64,000 nucleotides of DNA from Rhizobium sp. RU33A (GTDB lineage Bacteria > Pseudomonadota > Alphaproteobacteria > Rhizobiales > Rhizobiaceae): the NCBI RefSeq assembly GCF_900156055.1, contig NZ_FTMQ01000003.1:248001-312000 (forward strand). The letters run 5' to 3'. Shown here piece by piece: positions 29,017 to 37,692 of this stretch. Made by a program: the position numbers and the translations under genes. Below the pieces are notes generated by a model that saw only the letters and a list, made by a program, of their open reading frames with translations, made no database searches and had not been told where the DNA came from. The number at the start of each line of letters is the position of its first letter. The stretch's first letter is position 1.

Positions 29017-29480
29017 TGATCATCCTCCGGCGGCCATTGGGCCGTGTCGTGGTCCGGGTGCTGGAAGCTCTCGATCGAGGCGAAAAAGGCCTCGTATTCG
29101 GGGCTCGTATAGACAGGCTTCTCGAACATTTGATCGATCCAGGGCAGCCGCTGGTGATGGTTGACCTGGATCTGCGGCTCGAAACGCTCCGGATGATCGA
29201 AAGCGCCGATGGCAAGTTCAACCCCGCCCGGATGCTGATAGGTGAGCGGCGTACCGCATTTGCCGCAAAACCCCCGCTTCACTTGGGCGGACGAGCGGTA
29301 GAGCATTGGCTGGCCGCGCGTCCAGGTCAGATGCGCCTGGTCGGCGGTGACGAAGGCACCGAAGAAAGAGCCGAACTGCTTCTGGCACATGCGGCAATGA
29401 CAGATCGACGGCCGCCCAAGCTTCGACGCCTGGAACCGGATCGCACCGCATTGGCAACCGCCGCTTTCTATTTCGCTCAT
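29013..29480 (-). CDS. GFA family zinc protein (copy 2)
   Basis: 155 residues with the same cysteine pattern: GGCQCGAI, CHCRMC and FCGKCGTPL. It shares the C-terminal QHPDHDTAQWPP block with copy 1 but has diverged elsewhere, so the duplication is old. The 4-base overlap with copy 1 suggests that both are made in equal amounts and may form a heterodimer. A 39-residue membrane peptide is encoded 10 bases upstream. Confidence 0.88.
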
Positions 29481-29490
29481 CTCGACGTCC

Positions 29491-29610
29491 TCATTTGATC
29501 GTCACATAGACGGTGACGCCGATGATCACAGCAGCCACCAGAACGCCCTTGGCGATCAGCCCGTAAAGCAGCCATTTCGGCATCCTGGTGTTGGGGTTGG
29601 GCTGCGTCAT
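29491..29610 (-). CDS. 39-residue single-span membrane peptide
   Basis: Reads MTQPNPNTRMPKWLLY then a hydrophobic stretch (about 14-37, GVLVAAVIIGVTVYV) and stops after TIK. Its ATG overlaps the vapC stop (ATGA, 29607-29610), so translation would be coupled to vapC; its own ribosome-binding site is poor. The N-in topology expected from the basic RMPKW is plausible. It could be a small component of the GFA operon or an accessory of the toxin-antitoxin locus. No family recognised. Confidence 0.55.
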   Translation of the reverse strand: MTQPNPNTRMPKWLLYGLIAKGVLVAAVIIGVTVYVTIK

Positions 29611-30023
29611 GGGTTCGACCTGACCCAGTTTTCTACCTTGAGGCCTGATACTTGGCCGAATTCTCGGACGTTGGCCGTCACCAGGGTCACGTCCAGAGAT
29701 CTTGCATGCGCGGCTATGAAGAGATCCGTCGAACCGATCGGCGTTCCATTCCGTTCAAGGTCGAGGCGAATCTCGGCGAAATGGGAAGCTTCCTTGTCTT
29801 CGTAGGGCAGGATTGAAACCCGATCGAGAAGGTTTTCGACGAGGAACGTCAGACGCTTGGAGTTGCGTTTCAGAATGCCGAAACGCAGTTCGGACGCAAC
29901 GATCGAACTGATCGCCACCTGCGCGTCGCCGACGCTCTCAATCATCGTAGCGGCGGATCCATGCGGGTTGCGGATCACGTCCGAAACAATATTCGTGTCG
30001 AGCATGTAGCGAGGCGTATTCAC
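29607..30023 (-). CDS. vapC: VapC-type PIN-domain toxin
   Basis: 138 residues, a PIN-domain ribonuclease. The acidic site is D9 (YMLDTNIVSD), E45 (ASELRFG) and D100 (STDLFIAAHA), with the TANVREF block following. VapC toxins cut tRNA or rRNA and are held inactive by VapB. Its start overlaps the vapB stop by 4 bases. Nothing suggests inactivation. Confidence 0.9.
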   Translation of the reverse strand: MNTPRYMLDTNIVSDVIRNPHGSAATMIESVGDAQVAISSIVASELRFGILKRNSKRLTFLVENLLDRVSILPYEDKEASHFAEIRLDLERNGTPIGSTDLFIAAHARSLDVTLVTANVREFGQVSGLKVENWVRSNP

Positions 30024-30262
30024 AGCTCGATGTCCCGCGTTGGCGGTTCATGAAGGTCGAAGTCGAAGTCCTCTTCGATTGGCTCCTGGCGGCGCAGCCA
30101 TTCGATCATGCTTTCCTTCTTTGCCTGGACGGGTTCTAGGGTGATCTTGTCCCCCTCCTTGCGCATGATCGCCTCGTCACCGGGGAAGTCGAACTCCACG
30201 GGAATGCGAACGGCGCGGTTACGACCGTTCTTGAAGATCCGGACATGTCTTTCCAGTTCCAT
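30020..30262 (-). CDS. vapB: VapB-type antitoxin
   Basis: 80 residues from ATG 30262 (MELERHVRIFKNG); AGGAG at about 30270-30274 fits this start better than ATG 30268. The N-terminal half is an AbrB/SpoVT swapped-hairpin DNA-binding domain (VRIFKNGRNRAVRIPVEF, 7-24). The acidic C-terminal tail (EEDFDFDLHEPP) wraps the toxin. It should bind the palindrome at 30276-30302 and repress its own operon. Confidence 0.88.
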   Translation of the reverse strand: MELERHVRIFKNGRNRAVRIPVEFDFPGDEAIMRKEGDKITLEPVQAKKESMIEWLRRQEPIEEDFDFDLHEPPTRDIEL

Positions 30263-30275
30263 TCGCATCTCCTGA

Positions 30276-30302
30276 GTTGGCATATGCCAAGCATATGTCA
30301 AC
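30276..30302. promoter_or_regulatory. VapB operator palindrome
   Basis: Inverted repeat GTTGGCATATG-CCAAG-CATATGTCAAC, 11-base arms with one mismatch. It lies directly upstream of the vapB ribosome-binding site, as expected for toxin-antitoxin autoregulation. Confidence 0.75.
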
Positions 30303-30318
30303 GGTTTCCCCCAAGCAA

Positions 30319-30504
30319 CTACCGCTTCACCTCCCAGGTCGTCACCCGTTCACCGGTCTCCTTGTCCTTGCCGTCCTTGAGCTGGATGCCCTTGGCGGCA
30401 AGGTCGTCCCGGATTTTGTCGGCTTCGGCAAAATTCTTCGACTTCAGCATTTCAAGCCGCATGTCGACCAGGGCCTGCACGGCAGCTGAGAGGTCGTCGC
30501 TCAT
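30319..30504 (-). CDS. Free-standing CysS C-terminal tail paralogue, 61 residues
   Basis: The protein [19 protein letters not shown]... is a second copy of the CysS C-terminus: by hand alignment about 36 of 56 positions match the end of the adjacent CysS, including [14 protein letters not shown] and TTWE-KR. The ATG overlaps the cysS stop (ATGA, 30501-30504). Base composition here is GC-rich like the surroundings, whereas the tail still attached to cysS is AT-richer. It is either a remnant of the original cysS 3' end after replacement or a small functional tRNA-binding peptide. Confidence 0.65.
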   Translation of the reverse strand: MSDDLSAAVQALVDMRLEMLKSKNFAEADKIRDDLAAKGIQLKDGKDKETGERVTTWEVKR

Positions 30505-32060
30505 CGCTTCAGTTCCCACGTGGTGGTGCGTTCTCCGGTTTCGGGGTCTTTGCCGTCCTTGAGTTGGATGCCCTTGACTGCCAGTTCGTCGCGAATCTGA
30601 TCTGCCTGTGCAAAGCTTTTCGCTTTTAGTAGTCCAATACGTTCCGCAATGGCGCTTTCGACTTGCGCAACGTCAATTCCGCGTTGTTCTGCGGCCATTT
30701 CATTGAATGCGTAGTCTATTGCTTCAATTCGACCGGCTCTGTGCTTTTCCGCGAGTCTGGCGTTCGTTGTTGCGAGTTGCTGGTTCTGCAGACCTAGAAA
30801 GTAGATGCTGGCAGCAAGGCTGCTTTTTGCCGCGGTGCTCTTCTGAATTGCCTGTATTGCCATAGGCGTGTTTAGATCATCGCGAAGTGCGTCAATGACC
30901 TCAGGGATGACATCTGCGTTGTCACTGATATGTCCCACTGCGCAATTATAAAAGTAATCTGCAATGGATGCCGCCTCCTCCAGCCTCTTCACCGAGAAAT
31001 CAATCGGCTCGCGGTAATGCGTCATCAGCATCGCCAGCCTCAGCACTTCGCCCGGCCACTGGCGACCGCCGAACTTCTCCGTCGCCAAAAGCTCGTTGAT
31101 CGTGACGAAATTGCCATCCGACTTCGACATCTTGCGGCTTTCGACTTGCAGGAAGCCGTTATGCATCCACACGGTCGCCATCAGGTCGTTGTCGAATGCG
31201 CAGCAGGACTGGGCGATCTCGTTCTCGTGGTGCGGGAAGATCAGGTCCAGCCCGCCGCCATGGATGTCGAACTGGTGCGGCTTGGCTTTCGCCTTGGGGG
31301 ACAAGCGATCCTTGATCTCTTCCCAGAGATAGCGGTCGGACATGGCAGAGCATTCGATATGCCAGCCGGGGCGGCCATAGATCGGCGTGGCTGTCTTCTC
31401 AAAGGTGAAGCTCGCCGGCCAGCCGGGTTCGGTGTCTTCAGACTGCTTCCACAACACGAAATCGGCCGGGTTCATTTTGTGGCTTTCGACCGCGACGCGG
31501 GCACCCGCCTGCTGTTCCTCCAGCTTGCGCTTCGACAGCATGCCGTAATCAGCCATGGAGGCGGTCGAAAACAGCACCTCGTGCCCTTCAGAGCCGGTTG
31601 CGACATAGGCATGCCCCATGTCGAGCAGCCGCTGGATGATCGTGATCATCTGGGCAATGTTGTCGGTGGCGCGTGGTTCATGGGTCGGCTCCAAGCAGCC
31701 AAGAGCCTTCGCATCCGCCTTGAACTGGCTCTCGGTCGGTCCAGTAACGGCCCGGATCGCCTCGTTGAGGCTCATCGAACCGTCGGCGATCTGCCCGCCG
31801 AAATCGCGCAACGCCCGCGCATTGATCTTGTCGTCGACGTCGGTGATGTTGCGAACGTATGTGACATTGTCCGCGCCATAGGTGTGGCGCAGCAGCCGGT
31901 AGAGCACGTCGAAGACGATCACGGGCCGCGCATTGCCGATATGGGCAAAGTCATAGACCGTCGGGCCGCAGACATACATGCGCACATTGTCGGGGTCGAT
32001 CGGCTCGAAGTCGACCTTCTCGCGTGTGAGCGTGTTGTAAAGCTTGAGGCCGCCGGCCAT
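30501..32060 (-). CDS. cysS: Cysteinyl-tRNA synthetase (chimeric 3' end)
   Basis: 519 residues from ATG 32060, preceded by GGGAG at 6 bases; an earlier ATG at 32108 lacks a ribosome-binding site. Class I synthetase: HIGN in place of HIGH ([11 protein letters not shown]), zinc residues in [18 protein letters not shown] and HHENE, and KMSKSDGN. The gene changes character near 30960: codons after about residue 367 are visibly AT-richer ([17 protein letters not shown] onward), and the tail has a diverged twin just downstream. This suggests replacement of the 3' third by recombination with a foreign cysS. Confidence 0.95.
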   Translation of the reverse strand: MAGGLKLYNTLTREKVDFEPIDPDNVRMYVCGPTVYDFAHIGNARPVIVFDVLYRLLRHTYGADNVTYVRNITDVDDKINARALRDFGGQIADGSMSLNEAIRAVTGPTESQFKADAKALGCLEPTHEPRATDNIAQMITIIQRLLDMGHAYVATGSEGHEVLFSTASMADYGMLSKRKLEEQQAGARVAVESHKMNPADFVLWKQSEDTEPGWPASFTFEKTATPIYGRPGWHIECSAMSDRYLWEEIKDRLSPKAKAKPHQFDIHGGGLDLIFPHHENEIAQSCCAFDNDLMATVWMHNGFLQVESRKMSKSDGNFVTINELLATEKFGGRQWPGEVLRLAMLMTHYREPIDFSVKRLEEAASIADYFYNCAVGHISDNADVIPEVIDALRDDLNTPMAIQAIQKSTAAKSSLAASIYFLGLQNQQLATTNARLAEKHRAGRIEAIDYAFNEMAAEQRGIDVAQVESAIAERIGLLKAKSFAQADQIRDELAVKGIQLKDGKDPETGERTTTWELKR

Positions 32061-32358
32061 GTGAAACTCCCAGAATGATTGACCCGGCTGGACCGGGTCG
32101 TTTGTCATCTGGGGCTATGCAGGAGACGAAAACGGCCAGGCCAGCGAATGCGCTAGCGAATAATGATCCCGCAAATGGTGCAGAGGCTCGTTTTCATGCT
32201 GGGTGTTATGGCGCGGGTCGTGATTTTGGTCAAGGGCGCTTGCGGCGTCCCGAAACAGGCCACCCGCCAGCTGCCAACTGTGGATAGTCACTCTTCGGGT
32301 TAAGTCTTTTTCAAGGTAACTCCCCCAATTCTAGCGTGGTATTCCCCCGCCCTCGGAG

Positions 32359-33609
32359 ATGATCTTCGGTATGGACCACAGCCTGCATCTGCCAACAGTG
32401 ATGATCGTCCATGCGTTGATCACACTGATATCGACGGTCGTGACGATTTACATGTGGCTGCGAAACCGGGACAGCCGCATCCTGCCTCTCCTGGTCGCGG
32501 CGGGGCTCGCAGGTTGCACGGCGATGTTTCTGCATTCGGCGCGCAGTTCGTTGCCGCTGTTCTTGTCGTCGGGCGTCGGTCTCGGGCTCGGCGTATTTGC
32601 CGTCGGACTCTACTGGCAGGCGGTCGTTGTGTTCGAAGGCGGCAAGGCTTCCCTAACCAAGGCCTCCATCGGGCTCATTGTCTGGACGGCGCTCTGGCTG
32701 ATGCCCGTCGTCTATCAATCGGTGGAGCTGAGAACCACGATTCTCGGTCTCCTGATTGCCGGCTACTGCTTTCTTACGGCGGGAGATATCTTGCGCAAGG
32801 CAAAGCGAGAACCGTTGCCGTCCAGGTCGATTGCTGCGGTGGCAAACCTCATTCGAGGCGCGGTTTGGCTGGCGCCGGTGCCGCTGTCGCTCTTTGTCGG
32901 GCCGGCCTATGCGGCCGATGGCACGACGGCACCTTGGTTCGCCTATGTGGTGCTCGCAAACTCCATGATGATCGTGCTGACGCTCGTCGCTCTCCTGATG
33001 CTGGCGAAGGAGCGCGACGAACTCCGTTATCGACTGGCATCCGAGCGCGATCCCCTGACCAATCTTGCCAATCGTCGCACCTTCGTGGCGAGTGCCTGCA
33101 AAATGCTTCAGGAGCACGAGGGCGCCAGCCTGCTCCTGCTCGATATCGACCACTTCAAGGTCGTCAACGATACGCACGGCCATGCTGCAGGAGACCAGGT
33201 TCTGCTTGCCTTCTCCCGCACCATCGAGCAGCGGATGCCCAAGGGCTGGCTTTTTGCGCGCATCGGCGGCGAGGAATTTGCTTGTCTGATGCCCCGGATG
33301 AGCGCCCAGAAGGCTGTCGCGGTGGCGGAGAACCTGCGTCTTGCCGTGGCCGACATGCTTTTGCCGGCCACTTCTACGCTGCGGGTGACGGTCAGCATCG
33401 GCGTCAGTGAAGCGAATGAGCGGGGTACCGATCTGGACGCTCTTCTCGCCACCGCGGATGCCGCGCTCTACCGAGCAAAGGCCGATGGTCGAAACTGTGT
33501 CCGTCTCTATGAACCGGTGGCCTTACTGGCTGAGACCGGCAACACGCTGGCACTGGATGTCGAGCAGCCTCGCCGGCGTTTGGCCCGCATGCGCCGCCGG
33601 GCGGGCTGA
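32359..33609 (+). CDS. Membrane-bound diguanylate cyclase
   Basis: 416 residues. Six or seven membrane helices fill residues 10-220, with no recognised sensor family. The GGDEF domain spans about 235-395, with DIDHFKVVNDTHGHAAGD, the active site RIGGEEF and YRAKADGRN. No RxxD inhibitory site at the usual spacing. It makes c-di-GMP in response to an unknown membrane or extracellular signal. The 298-base region before it (32061-32358) shows no gene. The start at 32359 is uncertain; ATG 32371 is an alternative. Confidence 0.87.
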   Translation: MIFGMDHSLHLPTVMIVHALITLISTVVTIYMWLRNRDSRILPLLVAAGLAGCTAMFLHSARSSLPLFLSSGVGLGLGVFAVGLYWQAVVVFEGGKASLTKASIGLIVWTALWLMPVVYQSVELRTTILGLLIAGYCFLTAGDILRKAKREPLPSRSIAAVANLIRGAVWLAPVPLSLFVGPAYAADGTTAPWFAYVVLANSMMIVLTLVALLMLAKERDELRYRLASERDPLTNLANRRTFVASACKMLQEHEGASLLLLDIDHFKVVNDTHGHAAGDQVLLAFSRTIEQRMPKGWLFARIGGEEFACLMPRMSAQKAVAVAENLRLAVADMLLPATSTLRVTVSIGVSEANERGTDLDALLATADAALYRAKADGRNCVRLYEPVALLAETGNTLALDVEQPRRRLARMRRRAG

Positions 33610-34488
33610 TCAGGCCACCGGGCGCGGCGTCCTCACGATCCCGAGCACCAGCGCGCATCCGACGATGATCACCGCGCCACCCACCAGCTGTAGCACCGTC
33701 AGCGGTTCGTCGAGTATCAGAGCCCCGACCAGCACGGCAACGACTGTCACGACGAATTCGACACTGATCGCAGCCGTTGCGCCGATGCTTTTGACCAGAC
33801 CGAAATAGAGCACATAGGTCAGCGCGCTCATCAGGGCTGCAAGCGCCACGAGATAGAGGTAGTCGATAGCCGCAGGCGTCGCGGGAACCGGGACGAACCA
33901 CAATAGCGGCAGCGTGAGTACCCCGCCTGCGATGAAAGACCCTGTGGTCACTTCCCACGGTCCGGTGTCGGAGAGATGCCGGCTCGCATAGTTGCTTCCA
34001 AAGGCCGCAGAGAATGTCGAACCGATCATGGCGAAGCAGCCGAGCAGGAAGGCGCCGGTGACAGGTACGGCCGGAAAGCCGACCAGCATCATGATGCCGA
34101 TCGTTCCGAGCACAAGACCGACCACGCGCGCATGCGTGATCCGTTCCAGACCCCAGACCTGTGCGATGACCATGGAGAAGAGGGGGATGGACGCGACGAA
34201 GATCGCGGCCATCGCCGTGCCGATCAGCGGCGTCGCATAGGATAGTCCCACCAACTGCCCCGCGACGGTCGTTGCGCCGACGATCGTGAAAGGCAGCCAA
34301 CCGGCGCTAAAGTCCAGCCTGCGCCGCATCAGCCGTGCAATCGCATAGAGCAGGGCGCCTGCGATGAAGCATCGAAAGGTCACGGCACCAATCCAGCCGA
34401 AGGCATCCACGACATGCAGGAGCAGCAGGAACGACAGTCCCCAGGCCAGGGACAGGTAGGCATAAGCGGCAAAATCTCTGGGCGACAT
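33610..34488 (-). CDS. EamA family (DMT) transporter
   Basis: 292 residues, ten hydrophobic segments in two EamA halves (LSLAWGLSFLLLLHVV at the start; SVEFVVTVVAVLVGALILDEPLT with the typical G-x-L-x-x-x-E-P signature in the second half). Inner-membrane exporter or importer of an unknown metabolite. Start at ATG 34488 (MSPRDFAAY); the longer frame upstream overlaps the SDR gene and has no similarity. It overlaps nothing and stops directly at the end of the convergent cyclase gene. Confidence 0.85.
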   Translation of the reverse strand: MSPRDFAAYAYLSLAWGLSFLLLLHVVDAFGWIGAVTFRCFIAGALLYAIARLMRRRLDFSAGWLPFTIVGATTVAGQLVGLSYATPLIGTAMAAIFVASIPLFSMVIAQVWGLERITHARVVGLVLGTIGIMMLVGFPAVPVTGAFLLGCFAMIGSTFSAAFGSNYASRHLSDTGPWEVTTGSFIAGGVLTLPLLWFVPVPATPAAIDYLYLVALAALMSALTYVLYFGLVKSIGATAAISVEFVVTVVAVLVGALILDEPLTVLQLVGGAVIIVGCALVLGIVRTPRPVA

Positions 34489-34531
34489 GGGTGATCCTGC
34501 TACGGGACGGCCGCCGCTAGGGTGGGAGGTC

Positions 34532-35272
34532 CTACTCCGGCATCCGGTAGTCGACCATCTTGCCTTCGCGAACGATGAACAGCTTGCCCGTTTCCGTCTG
34601 GTCCGGGCCGACGAGCGGCAAGAGCTTGGCGGCAACTTCGGACGGATGCGGCAGAGTGGCTGGATCTTCGCCCGGCATGGCTTGTGCGCGCATGGCGGTG
34701 CGGGTTGCACCGGGATCGACCGACAGGACGCGCAGAGGCAGGCGCTGGGTCTCGGCCGCCCAGGTGCGGGCGAGGGCCTCGACGGCGGCCTTGGAGGCGG
34801 AGTAGGGGCCCCAGAACGGGCGGCACTTGTGCGCAGCGCCCGACGACAGGATCAGCGCACGGCCCTGATCTGACTTGACGAGCAGCGGCTCCAGCGAACG
34901 GATAAGGCGCCAGGTGGCAGTCACGTTGATTGTCATGACCTTGTCGAAGACCTTCGCCTCGACATGGCCGATCGGCGAGATGACACCGAGCACACCGGCA
35001 TTAAGGACGGCGATGTCGAGCTTGCCCCAGCGCTCGAAGATATGTCCGCCGAGCTGGTCGATGGCGGCCATGTCCGCGAGGTCGAAGGGGACCAGCGTCG
35101 CCGTACCGCCAACCGCCTTGATCGCATCGTCAAGCTCTTCCAGCCCGCCGACGGTGCGTGCGCAAGCAATCACATGCGCGCCGGCCTTGGCGAGTTCGAT
35201 CGCGGTGAAATAGCCGATGCCGCGCGAGGCGCCGGTGACGAGCGCAAGCCGTCCCTTGAGGTCGATGGTCAT
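34532..35272 (-). CDS. SDR family NAD(P)-dependent oxidoreductase
   Basis: 246 residues, a classical short-chain dehydrogenase. The cofactor loop is TGASRGIG (14-21), then LNAGV, the catalytic serine in LILSSGAAH and YSASK for the Tyr-Lys pair. The position just downstream of purF is seen in other Rhizobiaceae (from memory), which suggests a conserved but unassigned gene. A RIME-like element separates it from purF. Substrate unknown. Confidence 0.88.
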   Translation of the reverse strand: MTIDLKGRLALVTGASRGIGYFTAIELAKAGAHVIACARTVGGLEELDDAIKAVGGTATLVPFDLADMAAIDQLGGHIFERWGKLDIAVLNAGVLGVISPIGHVEAKVFDKVMTINVTATWRLIRSLEPLLVKSDQGRALILSSGAAHKCRPFWGPYSASKAAVEALARTWAAETQRLPLRVLSVDPGATRTAMRAQAMPGEDPATLPHPSEVAAKLLPLVGPDQTETGKLFIVREGKMVDYRMPE

Positions 35273-35289
35273 GGTCTGTCCTGTATCCC

Positions 35290-35390
35290 TAGAGCATGGC
35301 CGGCGTGAGCCGGTTCACATGCTCTATCTCCTTGTTTTAACGCAGTCCGGACGCAAAACCGCTGGCGCACTTTTGCTGGACCTGCTCTGG
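35290..35390. repeat. RIME-like intergenic mosaic element
   Basis: Two adjacent palindromes of about 40 bases. The first is TAGAGCATG (35290-35298) with CATGCTCTA (35318-35326). The second pairs GTCC (35345-35348) with GGAC (35378-35381) and GCAAAA (35353-35358) with TTTTGC (35371-35376). The GCATG..CATGC and ACGCAAAACCG..CACTTTTGC pattern matches the Rhizobium-specific intergenic mosaic elements described in rhizobia. It lies between purF and the SDR gene. Confidence 0.7.
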
Positions 35391-35393
35391 AGC

Positions 35394-36884
35394 TCAGCCG
35401 TTGGCGGCGAGCATGCTTTCCTTGCGGCCCGGCTTCTCGCTTTCCTTGTCGACGAGGCGCGTCGGATAGTCGCCGGTGAAATAGTGGTCGGTGAATTGCG
35501 GGTTCGCGGGATCACGCGGAGCGCCGCCGACAGCGGTGTAGAGGCCGTCGATCGATAGGAAGGCAAGCGAGTCCGCGCCGATATACTTCGCCATCGCCTC
35601 GTCGCCGGCATACTGGTTGGCAAGCAGCTTGTCCCGATCCGGCGTGTCGATGCCGTAGAAATCAGGATGGAAGATCATCGGGGAGGCGACGCGGATATGC
35701 ACCTCCTTTGCGCCGGCATCGCGGATCATCTGGACGATCTTCAGCGAGGTCGTGCCGCGCACGATGGAATCATCCACCAGTACGACGCGCTTGCCCTCGA
35801 TCATCGCCCGGTTGGCCGAATGCTTGAGCTTGACGCCGAAAGCGCGGATCTGCTGCGTGGGCTCGATGAAGGTCCGGCCGACATAGTGGTTGCGGATGAT
35901 GCCGTATTCGAAGGGGATGCCGCTTTGCTGTGCGTAGCCGAGGGCAGCCGGCGTGCCGCCATCCGGCACGGGCACTACGACATCGGCTTCGACCGGCGCT
36001 TCCTTGGCCAGGTTCATCCCGGCATTCTTGCGGGTGGTGTAGACGTTGCGGCCGGCAACGACCGAGTCAGGCCGCGCGAAATAGACATATTCGAACAGGC
36101 AGACGCGTTCCGGCAGGGGACGGGCCGGCATTCGGGACTCGATCGTCACGGAGCCGTCGGCCTGCGTTTCGCAGATCACCACTTCGCCGTTCTTCACGTC
36201 GCGGACGAACTTCGCGCCGATGATGTCGAGCGCACAGGTCTCCGAGCAGAAGATCGGCTTGCCGTCGAGTTCGCCCATGACGAGCGGACGGATGCCGATC
36301 GGATCGCGGGCGGCAATCAGCTTGGTGCGGGTGAGCGCGATCATCGCATAGCCGCCTTCCATCTGGCGGATCGCATCGATGAACCGGTCGGTGGTCGAAG
36401 CATGGCGCGAGCGGGCGATCAGATGCAGCACCACTTCGGTATCCGAAGTCGACTGGCAGATCGCGCCGGTGGCGATGATCTGGCGGCGGAGCGTCAGACC
36501 GTTGGTGAAGTTGCCGTTATGGGCGATTGCAATGCCGCCTTCTTCCAACTCGGCAAACAGCGGCTGGACGTTGCGCAGTGCAACTTCCCCAGTTGTCGAA
36601 TAGCGCGTGTGCCCGATCGCCTGTGGGCCGGGCAGCTTCGCGAGCGTCGCCGGATTGGTATAGTGGTCACCGACGAGGCCCATGTGCTTTTCGGTATAGA
36701 ACTGGCGTCCGTCGAAGGAGACGATGCCGGCTGCTTCCTGGCCTCGATGCTGCAGGGCGTGCAGGCCAAGCGCTGTCAGGGTTGCAGCATCCGGATGACC
36801 GAGAATGCCGAACACGCCGCATTCCTCGTGGAACTTGTCGTCCTGGCTGCCATAGACGACGTAAGAAGGGCTGATCTGCTTCAT
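35394..36884 (-). CDS. purF: Amidophosphoribosyltransferase
   Basis: 496 residues from ATG 36884 (MKQISPSYVVYGSQ). First step of purine synthesis: PRPP plus glutamine to phosphoribosylamine. A propeptide of about 21 residues precedes the catalytic cysteine in EECGVFGILGHPD (C22), so maturation by self-cleavage is expected, as in Bacillus PurF. The phosphoribosyltransferase loop is VVLVDDSIVRGTTS. The cysteines CSETCALDI and others may ligate an Fe-S cluster in this class; I cannot confirm that. It follows cvpA, the classical cvpA-purF pairing. Confidence 0.95.
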   Translation of the reverse strand: MKQISPSYVVYGSQDDKFHEECGVFGILGHPDAATLTALGLHALQHRGQEAAGIVSFDGRQFYTEKHMGLVGDHYTNPATLAKLPGPQAIGHTRYSTTGEVALRNVQPLFAELEEGGIAIAHNGNFTNGLTLRRQIIATGAICQSTSDTEVVLHLIARSRHASTTDRFIDAIRQMEGGYAMIALTRTKLIAARDPIGIRPLVMGELDGKPIFCSETCALDIIGAKFVRDVKNGEVVICETQADGSVTIESRMPARPLPERVCLFEYVYFARPDSVVAGRNVYTTRKNAGMNLAKEAPVEADVVVPVPDGGTPAALGYAQQSGIPFEYGIIRNHYVGRTFIEPTQQIRAFGVKLKHSANRAMIEGKRVVLVDDSIVRGTTSLKIVQMIRDAGAKEVHIRVASPMIFHPDFYGIDTPDRDKLLANQYAGDEAMAKYIGADSLAFLSIDGLYTAVGGAPRDPANPQFTDHYFTGDYPTRLVDKESEKPGRKESMLAANG

Positions 36885-37010
36885 GGCGAGGGCCTTTGCT
36901 CCGGGGACAGACGCGGGATGCTGCGCTTTGAACAGGGAAGCCGCCGGTCTGTCCCGATCCGGCGGCATCTGTGTCTTGTCTCATGTCGCGCGGCCGAAGC
37001 CGCGAGAGGA

Positions 37011-37601
37011 TCAGTTGTTCTGGGCCGGAGCCTGTTCGGGCGCCTGCTCGGCGGGAGCCGTTTCGCCAGCAGCGCCGGCTTCCGGCTCGTCGCGGCCGAG
37101 GATGCGCTCGCGGATCTGCGGCTCGATGTCTTCCGGCAGGACGGCCTCGAGTTTCTGCACGAGCGAGTCGAGGAAAGGCTTTGACTTGGAGTTGTTGACC
37201 CAGTCCGGTCGCTGCGGCTCGTTGATCAACCAGTTCCAGAAGGCCACTGCAACGACGAGCAACAGCAAGCCGCGGGCTGCGCCGAAGAGAAAGCCGAGCG
37301 TGCGGTCGAGCGCACCGATGCGGCTGTCGATGATGAAGTCGGCAATGCGCGAGGTGATGAAGGAAATGATGATCAGCGCAATCAGGAAGATGATGCCGGC
37401 AGAGCCTGCCATGGCGATCCGCGGATCATCGGTATAGCTCATCAGATAGGGAACGAGCAGGGGATAGAGATAGTAGGCGGCAGCAACCGAGCCCGCCCAG
37501 CTCGCGATGGACAGCACTTCACGCGAGAAGCCGCGTACCATCGCCAGCACCGCTGAAAACAGAACGACACCGATGACGATACCGTCGAAAATTGTGATGG
37601 G
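37011..37601 (-). CDS. cvpA: CvpA family membrane protein
   Basis: 196 residues from ATG 37601 (MPITIFDGIVIGVV). Four hydrophobic segments (about 5-25, 30-50, 63-85, 103-122) are typical of CvpA, first named for colicin V production and linked to purF in many bacteria. The C-terminal tail (150-196) is Ala/Pro/Gln-rich and acidic. An upstream in-frame TTG at 37619 is less likely. It precedes purF by 126 bases. Confidence 0.9.
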   Translation of the reverse strand, partial: PITIFDGIVIGVVLFSAVLAMVRGFSREVLSIASWAGSVAAAYYLYPLLVPYLMSYTDDPRIAMAGSAGIIFLIALIIISFITSRIADFIIDSRIGALDRTLGFLFGAARGLLLLVVAVAFWNWLINEPQRPDWVNNSKSKPFLDSLVQKLEAVLPEDIEPQIRERILGRDEPEAGAAGETAPAEQAPEQAPAQNN

Positions 37602-37692
37602 CATAAATACCAACTCCAAGGCTGCCGGAAAAGACCGGCATTGATGTCACCGCGATTCCGCCGGAACGCGTGATACCACGCGTCGGACCGGA

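Noticed and set aside
32081-32101. GACCCGG/CCGGGTC hairpin between the two possible cysS starts, as a T-box-like or regulatory element
   Set aside because: Only seven base pairs, no T-box or other riboswitch landmarks; rhizobial cysS is not known to use one.
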